From assembly GCF_001522545.3 (NCBI RefSeq), contig NC_031797.1, forward strand, positions 791,507-855,506: 64,000 nucleotides of DNA, in the 5' to 3' direction. A model generated the notes under the pieces. That model made no database searches. It saw only the letters and a program-made list of their open reading frames with translations, and was not told the origin of the DNA. Both the position numbers and the translations under genes were made by a program. Below are positions 32,987-43,900 of the stretch, one piece after another (the stretch's first letter is position 1; each line of letters starts with the position of its first letter). The DNA comes from Parus major (lineage: Eukaryota > Chordata > Aves > Passeriformes > Paridae).

Positions 32987-35900
32987 TCACAAGTGTTCAC
33001 TGAGGAGGGAGAAAAGCACAGTTGAGTCACAGAATCCCACAACAGTTTGGACTGGAAGTGGTCCTAAAGTTCATCCAGCTCCTCCCTCTGCCATGGCAGG
33101 GACACCCCCCACCATCCCAGGCTGCTCCAAGCCCCGTCCAGCCTGGCCTTGGGCACTGCCAGGGATCCAGGGGCAGCCCCAGCTGCTCTGGGCACCCTGT
33201 GCCAGGGCCTGCCCACCCTCCCAGCCAACAATTCCTTCCCAATATCCCATCCAGCCCTGCCCTCTGGCACTGGGAGCCATTCCCTGTGTCCTGTCCCTCC
33301 AGGCCTTGTCCCCAGTCCCTCTCCAGCTCTCCTGGAGCCCCTTTAGGCCCTGCAAGGGGCTCGGAGCTCTCCCTGGAGCCTTCTCTTCTCCAGGTGAGCA
33401 CCCCCAGCTCTCCCAGCCTGGCTCCAGAGCAGAGGGGCTCCAGCCCTTGGAGCAGCTCCGTGGCCTCCTCTGGACTGGCTCCAGCAGATCAGCATCTTTG
33501 GACATGGGGACACCTCCTGAATTCAGGAACTGGGCTTCCCTCTCCCACAGCTCCCTGGAGCAGCTGGATGCCCATCTCCATCCACACCTTCCCTGCTCAG
33601 CTCCTATCACCACCAGCTCAAGCTCAACTCTGTATCCCCATGTGGACACCTGTGCCACAGCCCCAGCCCTGCACTCACCTGGCAATCCGGGACAGGATCT
33701 CCTTGACACGCAGCACCAGGGGCTCGTGCTGCAGGGGGTTGCTCTCAATGGCACTGTGCAGTTTGGCCATGTAGAAGTCCAGGGTGCTCAGCGTGGGGGT
33801 CTCCCCAGTGCCTGTGAGGTGACAGCTCAGTGAGCGGGGCCAGCAGGTTCCCACTCAACCCTGTTCATGAGGTGGGAACTGCAGAAGGGACCCCAGCACC
33901 AGATGCCACCTCCTGCAGTGGCACAAGTCTAGGAACACAGGGATTTGGGCCAATCTGGGGTGCAGCTGTGAGTGTGGCTGCAGAGAAGGAGGGATGCCAG
34001 CCTGCCCTGTCTCAGGACAGAGAAGCCAGCTGGCTGTCACATCTCTGGAAAGCTTCCTGGAAAGCTCCTCAAGTGCTGCAGGATCCCACCCCAGCAGCAG
34101 ATGAGCACCTACCACCACCCCACTGTCCCACAGTGCTCCCTGCATTGGCTGGGGGGACTCCTCAGCGCCCCTCTGCCCAAGTAGGAGTCCCAGCAGCTGG
34201 AGGACCCCATGGCTACCCCCAACTCACCGGGGATGGGGAGGGAGGCAAAGCTGGCAGTGAGGGCCTGCCGCACAGACTGGAGCTGCTGCTGCAGGGCCAG
34301 GGTCTGCCGCTCCTCCTGCGCCAGCTCCTGCTCCAGCTTCTCCTTGGCGCAGTTCATGCTCTCCGTGTGCTTCTGCAGGATGGCGTTCTGCTCCTCAAAC
34401 TCCGTGTTCATCTTGCGCAGGCGCCGCAGCTCGGCCTCCCGGGCTGCCGGGACAGCATCGTGTCCGCAGGGACAGACCCTGCCCCCCTCATTCCAAACCC
34501 TGCCCCACACACGGCTCTTCCAAGCAGCTCTGTATCACCAACATCCAGGTTCCAGCCAGCACCTGGTCCCTCCATACAGGCACCAAGGACCCTCCACAGC
34601 CCTCCTACCCTTGTTTTGGTCCAAGAACTCCTCGGTGAAGATGGGCACATCAAAGGTAGAGAAAGTGTCGCTGCACTCGCCAGCCTGAGGGACAAGAGGG
34701 AGGGGTTGGGCAGGGCTGAGCCCACCAAGAGGGGACCCCAACACCTTGGCTGATGAGGGTACTGGGACAGGATGAGGACTGCCCCTGCCTGGCAAGTGGA
34801 GAGGGAGGATGGCTACGCTCTGCCTCCCAACCCTCCAGGAACCTGGGACTCACAGTCCCAGAATTCCCTCTGCCCACCCACATCTACAGCCAGCCCAGCA
34901 GTGCAACGTGCCTCAGTTTCCCCACATACAGACAGACCTGATAAGGCCTTACCTTGTGCGGGTGTCCGTTGAGTAGGGTGTTCACAGCCACCGTGCCCAT
35001 GTCCTCTGCAGCAGAGGAAGGAGGTCACCCCAGGGGCCAGACTCATGTTCCCAAAAGGCTCTGGCATCACCTGGCTGGATTCTGGCAGCCATTGCTCCCA
35101 CAACCCACCTTTTTTGATCTTTTTCTCCTGGATCTTCTCCGTGCACATTTTGTAGGCCTCTGACTGCTGATATTCCCGCAGCTCCTTCATGTACTGCTGC
35201 TTCTCCCGCTCAGCCTCGTCCAGGTACCGCTGTGGCACAGAGGTACCTCAGCCTGCCCAACCCAGGCTCCCAGGAGCTGCTGACCCCTCCCTGCCCCAGC
35301 TCCCCCTCCCCAGCACTGGGGACAGCAAGCTCAGGGGTTTGGGGAGAAGGCTCTGGAGCTGTCCAGCCTGGGGGGATCTTCCCTGGGGGCTAGTACCTGC
35401 TTTTCTGAGAGCTGCAGTTTGCTCCACTCTGCTCCCAACATCTTTGTGATCTCTGGGAAGGGCAGGTCAGGATGCTGCGTGCGGATCTGCTCGCGCCGCT
35501 CATTCAGGAAGCGCACGTAGCCCGTCACAGGGGCTTTGGGGCCATTGGGAAGGATCTTCTTCCTCTTCTTGCCCTTGGGCCAGCCCCTCTTCTTCACCGG
35601 CTGGCACCCATGGGGAAAGGACAGCCCATCAGGGATCAGAGCCATCACATCAGTGGGACACAGGAACAGCCCCCAGGCCCACCTGGGCCACACAGTCCTC
35701 AAGGAAAAGTCTGAGCCCTTCCTTGGCCCATGGCCACAGCCACATGTGGGCTGGTGCAGGGCAAGCAGAGGGACAGGGACAGCCCCAGGCCAGGCACCTT
35801 GGGCCCCACTCTTGGGGATCGTGTGAGAAGGGACACAGGCTCTGGGACTCACCTCCTCCTCCGGCTTCTCCCCGCCCACCCGCGCTGACTCTCCCTTCTC

Positions 35901-38265
35901 CTGTTTGATGGCCACCAGGAAGTTTCCATGCTGAGCCTTGCCCGTGGTATGTCTGCAGCCAGAGAGCACCATCAGAGAGGGCTGGGACACATGGGGGCCA
36001 ACAGTGACACATCCCCCAGCAGTATGACCTCACACTCACCAGATTCCCCAAATCCCCTTACTCAAACGGACCCAAACGTTGCACTGGCCATGGAGCCCTT
36101 GTTCCCAAGAGGGGAGGATACATCAGAGTGATGGCACTGAAGCAGAGCCCAGCTTAGCAGGGCAGTCCTGCACACTAAAGCTGCCCTGAGGTCTGGTGGC
36201 AGACCTGGGACTCATCAGAGACATTTGGATGGGGATCAGCTCTTGGGATCAGGTAACATTGACAGTCACATCCCTGCCTGTCACCTTGGGACACACCTTG
36301 GTGGGGAGTCCCAAGGGATTCTGCAAGAGAGGAGGAGCCACAGGGGTTTGGATCCTGGTGCCAGGGACACCACCTGGAAGCATCACCCACACCCAAGGAA
36401 CCTGGAGGCAGAGGGTGAGGGCAGGGCTCCAGCCACAACCATCCCAGCAGGTTTGTGCTGTCTGTGACACCTCCCTGACACCTCAAGCGGCTGCACCGTG
36501 GGGCCCAGCCCCACTCCCAGGTCACTGCCATGGCTTTATGGATCAGCAGCTGCTTCAGGCAGAGCCTCCCTGCCCCACTGAGCACCCGCAAGTCCCACTC
36601 TGGGTGAAAAGAGCTTCCATGTCCCACCACAGCATCACCCTGGGGCACCCCAAGCCCCCCTGGCACCTCCTCCAGTTGGCTCCATCCCTGTCCCATTCAC
36701 ACCCCTGGGTCCTCAAGGCAGCTCCTGCTCTGCTGGAAATGTCCTCACTACATCAGGGAAACCACAAAGGGCTCCCGAGTATCACCAAATGATGCTCGCT
36801 TGGGTTCCAACCAGATCTCCAGACTTGGGAACCAGCCCAGGGCCAAACACAAGCCCTGGCACACACATGTGCCAAAAGCCACAGTGATCTCAACCTGCTC
36901 AGGATGCACCTCAGAATTTTCCTTGTGTTTGCCACATCATGTACCTGGAGCAAACCCCAATCCCTGCAGAGACCCCAAGCTATTGTTATCCATTTACCCC
37001 AGACAAGCCATCCTTGTAGTTAATTTAGGAGGCCACTTCCCTGAGCCCACAGCAATGAGCTGCCACTACACTGGCCCTTGCAGATGAAGTGGGACAAGTC
37101 CCTCCACCAGGACCAGAGGCTAACCAGAGCCCTACACCCCCACACTCACAAAAAAACCCGACAGGAGGGTGTGAGACCACCTCTTCTCTCAGCTCCTGGG
37201 GTAAAAGAACCCTCTGAGGCTGTGCAGGGTCATGGCCAGCCTTTCGCTTTATCAGCTCCAAGAGCAATGTTCCCAGTGATGTCCACATCATCATCCTGTT
37301 CACCAGGAACACATCAACACCCTCCAGCACCAGACGGATCACCCTCCCCCCACGTGATCCAGATTCCTTGAATGCCTAAGGATGTTTTAAAATGTAAAGT
37401 TATCTCAGGCAAAATTCCGCCTCAGCCAGTTCACTCTGGCATCCACCTTCCTCCACCTCTGAGGCGCTTCCCCATCCACTAGCCCCCACACCAGGACAGC
37501 CAAGACCAACTTAGGACAGCACAAATCGTATGGGAATTCAGCCCTTGCTGGTTCTGATCTCCCAAGAAGCTTAGAATCACAGAATCCTGAAATAGCCAGA
37601 GCTGGAAGAGACCCTCAGGGATGATCAGTGCAGCCCCTGACCCTGCCCAGACCCCCCAACAAGCCCACCCTGAGCATCCCTGAGAGCGCTGTCCAAACGC
37701 TCCTGGAGCTCTGGCAGCCTTGGGGCCGGGCCCATTCCCTGGGGAGCCTGGGCAGTGCCAGCAGCCTCGGGGGGAAGAACCTTGCCCTGAGATCCATCCC
37801 AAGCCCTGGCACAGCTCCAGCCCTTCCTGGGCTCCTGTCCCTGTCCCAGAGCAGAGCTCAGCCCCTGCCCCTCCGCCTCCCCTCGGGAGGAGCTGCAGCC
37901 CCCGAGGAGCCTCCCCTCAGTCTCCTCTGCTCCAGCTGAACGAGCCAAGTGCCCTCAGCTGCTCCTCAGAGCCTTCCCCAGCTCCGTGTCCCTCCTCTGG
38001 ACACTCTCCAACAGCTTTGGATCCTCCTCATCTTGTGGTGCCCCAAGTGCCCCCAGCACTGGAGGTGAGGCTGCCCCAGTGCAGAGCAGAGCGGGACAAT
38101 CCCTTCCCAGCACACACAGACCACCCCCAAGGCATAGAAAGGGGGTGAGTTTCTGCCGCTTTTTCACCAGGGGCACTGACACAGAACAGGGCAGCTGGAG
38201 GACGCTGTGGCAGGTGGTGGCACTTACAGCAGGGCGGCAGGCGGCTGCTTGGTGCTGTGGGCCAT
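32987..38265 (-). CDS. HMG20B: HMG20B (BRAF35), HMG-box subunit of the LSD1-CoREST complex
   Basis: Nine coding exons on the minus strand: 38265-38228, 35952-35853, 35600-35397, 35229-35109, 35005-34953, 34684-34609, 34443-34228, 33811-33679, 32999-32987. They give 317 residues, the same length as I recall for human. The nuclear protein bends DNA through its HMG box and helps the BHC/CoREST-LSD1 complex silence neuronal genes. Seen: a basic linker [20 protein letters not shown], the HMG box at about 67-137 ([18 protein letters not shown] to [10 protein letters not shown]), a [18 protein letters not shown] segment, and a coiled coil at about 198-260 ([10 protein letters not shown] to [10 protein letters not shown]). 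The tiny last exon encodes only the final EHL and stop, with the codon for the preceding Ser split across the junction. The first coding exon, [12 protein letters not shown], is short and followed by a 2.3 kb intron. Confidence 0.96.
33026..33510 (-). mobile_element. CR1 LINE fragment in the last HMG20B intron
   Basis: Reverse-strand CR1 tail of about 480 bp, sense with respect to HMG20B. It starts with AGTCACAGAATCCCACAACAG (the element's 3' end in reverse complement) and runs through the GTGCCAGGGCCTGCCCACCC block. It is nearly identical to the element at 53318-53705. Confidence 0.92.
35953..38227 (-). other. HMG20B: HMG20B intron 1
   Basis: 2.3 kb intron between [12 protein letters not shown] and [10 protein letters not shown]. 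Apart from the CR1 element near its 5' end, I see no exon or recognisable repeat between about 36130 and 37570. Confidence 0.7.
37571..38115 (-). mobile_element. CR1 LINE fragment (different subfamily) in HMG20B intron 1
   Basis: Begins with AATCACAGAATCCTGAAATAG and GCTGGAAGAGACCCTCAGGG, then a long CT-rich body with GCCTTGGGGCCGGGCCCATT and GGGGGAAGAACCTTGCCCTG. It is less similar to the other copies here, so it probably belongs to another CR1 subfamily. Confidence 0.85.
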
Positions 38266-38769
38266 GGGCAGGGGTCTCGGTCAGCACCCTGCGGACAGAG
38301 CACAGCTGGCACTGCCATCGGGCCGGTGGTGCCCACCGGGGTCCCCCTGCCGGAACCCCCCCTCGGAGGTCTCCCTCTCGTGGGGAAATCACAGGACCCC
38401 TCCCCGAACGGCATCTTCTCGCCAACCAGCCCCTTACTGGCCCTTCCACGTCCCCCAGCTCCCAGGAACCCGGAACAAGCTCCCGCCCGCTCCTATTGAT
38501 CCACCCCATCCCTGGAGGAGCCATCGCAGCCCCCACGGGCTTATCCGCCTGGCCCCCCTCCCACCCGCCATCTCCAGCGTCCCCGAGCCCTCCCCTGCAG
38601 AAACCTCCCTCCACCAAGACCCATCGCAGCCCCAACAGGTTCGTCCCCACAACGCTCCGCGCCCCCTCACCAGCCCTCCCCGTCTCGCCCTCCCTCCTGA
38701 GGAGCCCCAATGGGTTCGCCCTCATAATCCGCCCTCCACCCGCGATTCCCCGGTCCCCCCAGGAACCCC

Positions 38770-38850
38770 GACAGGAACGCGCCCCCCCACAGGATCTCCC
38801 CACAGGATTCCCCCCCACAGGATCCCCCCCGACAGGATCCCCCGTCCGGA
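38770..38850. repeat. Short minisatellite, about 15-17 nt unit
   Basis: Four to five copies of a CCCCACAGGATCCCCC-like unit directly downstream (minus direction) of the presumed non-coding first exon of HMG20B. On the minus strand it gives a VGGDPVGG-type frame with no coding support. Confidence 0.8.
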
Positions 38851-38872
38851 CCCGCCGCCGCCGCAGCTCACC

Positions 38873-39070
38873 TGACCACGCCCCTCTATTATTATGCAAA
38901 CGAGGCTCCCGCCGCACGGCCCCCGATTGGCCGCTCAGGGCCGACTCGTTGAGCGCAGTCCCACGCGGATTGGCTGGATCTGATGACGTCAGATGGAAGC
39001 GGCGGAAAGGGGGGCGCGGCTGGCAGACGCGGCACGCGCGCGCGGCTAGCGGCTCGACCAATCAGCAGCC
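38873..39070 (-). promoter_or_regulatory. HMG20B: HMG20B promoter with full CRE and CCAAT boxes
   Basis: A non-coding first exon probably ends at 38872 (CGTGGTCAG then GTGAGC on the minus strand). Just upstream of that donor lie inverted CCAAT boxes (ATTGG at 38926-38930 and 38969-38973), a perfect palindromic CRE TGACGTCA at 38984-38991 and a further CCAAT at 39058-39062, in CpG-rich sequence. The CRE implies possible CREB/ATF control. Confidence 0.65.
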
Positions 39071-39103
39071 AGCGTGGGGACGAGGAATTGTGGACAGGGC
39101 AGA

Positions 39104-39190
39104 GCCTTAAAGGGGCAGCGACAAAGAGTTGGGACGCATGTGCAGTGACCCTCTGTGGTCAGCGCCTTAAAGGGGCAACGTCATGGCGGC
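39104..39190 (+). promoter_or_regulatory. Duplicated GCCTTAAAGGGGCA motif and YY1-like ATGGCGGC
   Basis: The 14-mer GCCTTAAAGGGGCA occurs at 39104-39117 and again at 39164-39177, exactly 60 nt apart. It is followed by TCATGGCGGCG at 39181, which matches the core of the YY1 initiator element. This may mark a plus-strand start site divergent from HMG20B. An 83-codon frame beginning at that ATG runs into the minisatellite and is not credible as a gene. Confidence 0.4.
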
Positions 39191-39199
39191 GCCCCTTCG

Positions 39200-40430
39200 C
39201 CGCCGCCCCATTCCGGTGACTCCCGTCTTCCCATCGCTCCCAGTAACCTCCAGTGCCCACTTCAGGGCTGATCCACTGATTCTGCTACCCTCCCCCACCG
39301 CTCCCAGCAGCCCCAGTACCCACCCAGCAGGACGTACCCATGACACCAGGATTTATCCCACGGTCCCAGTGACCCCAGTACTCCCCCAACACTGCTTCCT
39401 GTCACCCCAGTACAGCCCATACTGGTCCCAGTGACTCCATTAAATACAAAAGGGGAAATCCCCCACGACCTCCAGTCTGCTCCCAGTGTCTCCAGTATTG
39501 ACAGCTGGAGATCTGCATGATGCCTGTAGTCACCACAGTGCCAGTGACCCTAGTACTCCTCTCTAGAGGGTCTCAGTGCCCCCAGTACTGCTCATACCGG
39601 TCCCAGTCACACCAGTACCTACTCAAAAGGAGCTCCCCGTTGCCCGGGTAAGCCCACACTACTGCCAGTGACACCAGTATTCACCCAAGAGGTGTCCCAC
39701 AACTCCAGTAGCCACCCTAGAGTCCCAGTGAGCCCAGTACCCACACTGTCCCCAGCCACCAGATACATCATTACCCAGGAGATCCCAGTCACCCCAAATC
39801 TCCCACAAGACTCCTACTAACCCCAGTGCCCATTCAAGCAGGGGGTCCCCATGACATCTGTAGTCATTCCAGTGTCCCAGTGACTCTCATCTGACTGGTT
39901 CCAGTGCGTACAACCCCTGAACCCTCACTCCTGTAGTCTGCCACTCCCCCCACTTGGTGCATACTGAGATATTGGGGTGACTGGGAGCAGTGTGATGGTG
40001 TACTGGCATCACTGGAACTCGAGCAACTGTGGGCATCATGGAGACCCCTGGCTTGAATACCGGGGTTACTGGGAGCAGTGAGTGTCACTGGAATTCTGGG
40101 GTGCCTACTGGCAGCATGGGGACCATCCCCTTGCTAGGGTGGGTACTGAGGTCACTGGGACCAGTGTGGGGGTACTACAGTGACTGGGACATTCCCTTGT
40201 GTAGGTAATGGGACTGTTACAGGCAGCACTGGTGTGACTGGGAGCAGTGTGAGGGTAATACTGGGTGCAACTGGGAGCACTGTAGGGACATTACTGATGT
40301 GACTGGGAGCAGTGTCGTAGTACTGGTGTGACTGGGAGCAGTACAGGGCCGCTGCTGGTGTGTCTGGGAACGGTGTGAGGGCAGCTGTGATGTGTCTGGG
40401 AGCAGTGTGGGGTCAGGAGTGGAATCCCTG
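39200..40430. repeat. Degenerate inverted minisatellite between HMG20B and MFSD12
   Basis: From 39200 to about 39900 the plus strand repeats blocks such as CTCCCAGTGACCCCAGTACC. From about 39960 to 40430 the same blocks occur in reverse complement (GTACTGGTGTGACTGGGAGC-like). The two arms meet near 39930-39960. Units are degenerate, roughly 40-50 nt, built of alternating CCCAGT and CAGTACC words. No gene is visible within. Confidence 0.8.
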
Positions 40431-40980
40431 CGATCGGTGTAACTGGGCGCTCGCCCGCTCCCGCGTCCCCCCTGCCCGGGTCACCGCCCGCTCTCCCCGC
40501 GGCGGCCCCGGGGGATGCGGGGGATCGCCGGTCCCGGGCGGTCCCTCCCTGTCCCTGCCACTCCTCCCTCCTCCCTCCCCGTCCCCTCCCATTCCCTGCC
40601 GCTCGCTCCCGCCGGGCCCGTCCAGCCGCTGTCCCCGCGGGCTGTGGCCGGGCCATGGCGGAGCCTCCGCAGTCCCCGGCGGCCCCGGCGCTGCCGCTGC
40701 GGGCGCGGCTCAGCTTCGCGTGCGGGCACTTCCTGAACGACGCGTGCTCGGCGCTGTGGTTCACCTACCTGCTGCCCTTCCTGCACGCCGTGCTGGGCTA
40801 CGGGCACGGCGCGGCCGGCGGGCTGCTCCTGGCCGGGCAGGCGGCCGACGGGCTCTGCACGCCCCTGCTCGGCTTCGAGGCCGACCGGGCCCACGGCTGC
40901 GGCCGCTGCGGGCGCAGGAAGGGCTGGCACCTGGCCGGTGGGTGCGGGGGAGCGGAGGGAGCGCGGACACCCGCATGGGG
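40430..40980 (+). promoter_or_regulatory. MFSD12: MFSD12 CpG-island promoter
   Basis: CpG-rich block with pyrimidine-rich TCCCTCCTCCCTCCCC sequence upstream of the ATG at 40655. No TATA box is seen. It ends in intron 1, where GC content stays high but CpG becomes rare. Confidence 0.65.
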
Positions 40981-43900
40981 GGTACGGGGGACAGGGAGCT
41001 CAGACAGGGGGATCTGGGTGGAGAGGGCTGACCCCGGCAGAGCCTTTCTGGGGTGCCTGGAGTGGAGAGCGGTGACCCTGGGAGGCCTTGTTGAGGTGCT
41101 TTGGGTGGGGGACACCCGGGGGAGCCTTTCTGGGATGTCCTGAGTGGGCGTCATCTGAGGGGGAAACTTTGCTGGGGTACTCTAAGTAGAGAAGGATGAC
41201 CCCGGGGGAGCTTTTCCGTGTGTCTGTGTTGGGGTACAACCATCAGAGCCTTTCTGGGATGCTCTAAGTGATCAGGGATGGTCCCAAGGGAGACTTTCTG
41301 GGCTGTCTGGGAGGAGACATCCAGAGCCTTTCTATGGTGCTCTAAATGGAGAGGCATGGTCCCAGGGAACCCTACTGTGTTGTTCTGTGTTGAAAAACAC
41401 GCGGGGGAACCTTTTTGGGATTCCTGGAAGGGGGTGGCCCAAGGGTACCTATCCGAGGTGTCTTGGGTGAAAATGGGTGGCCCCAGGGTAGCCTTTCTGC
41501 AGTGGCCTGGATGGAGATGAATAGCCATGGGGAGCCTTTCTGGGGTATCATGGGTGGGACACACTGCTGGGGTGCCAAAGATAAGAGATGGGTAACCCCA
41601 AGGGACTTTGGTTAGGGGAGGAGAGGAGAGGGGAGGAGTAGGGCTGTGAGGGCTGTGGGGTGCTCTGAGTGGAGAGGATGGCTCTAGGGGGGCCTTTCTG
41701 GGGTGCCCTGAGGGAGTGGACCGAGGGTGACGTGTGAATGTGAGTGACCCTGGAGGAGCTTTTCTGGGATGCCGGGGGTGGCAGACACCCTTCTGAGGTG
41801 CCCAGAAGGGAGAAAGGTGGCCCCAAGGAGCTTTTCTGAGGTGTCCTGAGTGGGGGCTACCCAGGGGAACCTTTCTGGCATGCCCTAAGAAGAAAGGGAT
41901 GACCCTGGGTGAACCTTTCTAGGATGACTAGGGTTGGGACAGTGGGGGATGCTGGGTAGAGGGAGTTGGCCCCAAGCAGCTCTGCTGGCGGGGCATGGAT
42001 GGGGGACACTCTGCTGGGGGGCCCTTTGTGGACATGGGTGGCCTTGGAGGAGCCTCTCTGGGGTACAGGATCAGCCCCAGGGTACCTTTCTGGGGTGCCC
42101 TGGAAGAGGGGGAACAAGACCAAGGGTGCCTTTCTGGGTTGGAGGATCAGCCTTGGGGATTCCCTGGAGTGGGGAGGAAGCAGGGTGCCTTGTAGCATTG
42201 AGGTCTCCCTGAAAATGTGGGAGCCTTTCTGGGGAGGGGGACCATTATGTGGCAGTGAGGTGGGGACAGGGTACCCCCAGCTGGAGAGGAGCAGCCCCAG
42301 GGCTGAGTGGAATTGAGTGCCCTGTAGTGGAAGGGAGCAGCTCCTCCATGGAAGGGGATACTGCCCTGGGGGCTTTTGGGGTGCTCTGTGGAGGGTGAAG
42401 GGGCTCTGGTGTGTTGGCAGTGCCCTGGGTGACAGGAAATGGGTCTGGGGTGCCTTGTGAGGAGGGGATAGTCTGTGAGATGCCTTTCTAGCATCTTCTG
42501 TGGCAGCGAGGTGGGGACAGAGCTGCTTCATGTGATGGCAGGATGCTGAGGCTGGATGGGGAAGGGGCACCATCCCACCCCGAGGGGATCCCTGCTGTCC
42601 CTCAGCTTTGTGTGTGTGGCTGGGGTTAGGGTTAGAGCCTCATACTCAAACCTTGGAGCTGCAGCAAAACCAAGGCCAGCCGTAAAAACGGGGCTTTCCC
42701 AAAAGCCCAGGTGCTTCCTGAGCAGCTCTTGGTGTCCCCAGGGGGAAAGCCTATGGCATGGGCCTTTGGCTGTGCTGGGGCTGTGCACCCCAGGGGCCAG
42801 CAGTGGGGAACAGCACAGGAATTATCGACAGGTTTGTCTTGCATTGTGCCCTGGGTCAAAAAATGCAACAGAGTGCAGGGATTGGTGGAGACCCATCTAT
42901 TGAGGCCCCTCTCTGAGGGGACAGTGTGGCATAGAGAGGGGTCCTTGGTCTTTCTGTGAGGGGACAGTGTGATGTGGAGAGCAGTGTGGTAGGAGAGGAG
43001 TCCTTGGTCCCTCTCTGAAGGGACAGCATGGTCTGAAGAGGCATCCTTGGTGCCATGACTGGTGCAGGAGCCTGCACATCTTGCTTAGCTGGCACTGGGG
43101 ACGGGGGAGTTGGTGGAAGAAATGGCCGCTGATAACAACCCTCGGTAACAACCAGGCACTGCCTCACTCAGAGCAGATCTGTGTGGAGGGAGGACGGTTG
43201 CAGTGTGGGTCCTCTTATCTTGATCCCAAATTTATCTCGACCAACTGCTTATTGCAACCCAACGGCAGCTGATAAGAAGTCTAACCTTGTGGAGCTCGGC
43301 TTGGTGAGTCGGGGAGAGTGCTGAAGGGCGCCAGTGTCACCCCTGACCCAGTGTCAGCTGCATCGGTGCCCTAGATTTAGGGAAGCGGCCGGAGCTGTTT
43401 CCTCCCCCTGCTCCAGCTGGGTGCTGCCCCGTGAGCACAGAAGGGAAGTCCTAACTCAGGCCTTGCATGGGGGCTGCAGGGTGCAGGGAGCAGAGCTCAG
43501 GGCAGGCTGGGGCAGGGATGCAGGCTGTTTTCCAGGCTGGAGCGTGGGTTATTCCCAAGGCAGGGGCTTTCCCAGCGCCCATCTTGGCTGACCACAGTGA
43601 CCGGTGATGGTGGCAAACCCACTGGAGCTGGCTGTGCCGGGGCCACTCGGCTTCCTCAATCACACTGCAGCGAGGGGTGTTGTGTGGGAGCGGGGTGTCT
43701 CCTCCGGTGGCAAACCCGTGCTCACATCAGAGGAAACTGAAACCGCAGCCTCGGGGCGGGGGAGACACCACGAGTTGCTATCAGTGGCATCTTCCCACCG
43801 CAGCCGCGGTCCCAGGTCTTCCCACAAGCAGTCCTGATGTCCCTGCCTGCTAGCCAGCTCTTTTCTGGGGTCCAGCTTCCTGATGCAGTGGGGAGGAAGG

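Noticed and set aside
33022..33833. Frames of 225-300 codons over the last HMG20B intron
   Set aside because: They are translations of a CR1 3' end, which is non-coding in the LINE itself. The same peptides recur at the other CR1 copies.
34408..34883. Minus-strand read-through frames around HMG20B exons
   Set aside because: They are intron extensions of true HMG20B exons with clear donors and acceptors.
37955..39110. Long frames on both strands (368 and 374 codons)
   Set aside because: They cover a CR1 fragment, the first HMG20B exon region and a minisatellite in non-coding frames. Composition-driven.
39183..39434. 83-codon frame starting at ATGGCGGCG
   Set aside because: The ATG fits a YY1 promoter element. 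The frame soon enters the CCCAGT minisatellite and shows no protein family features.
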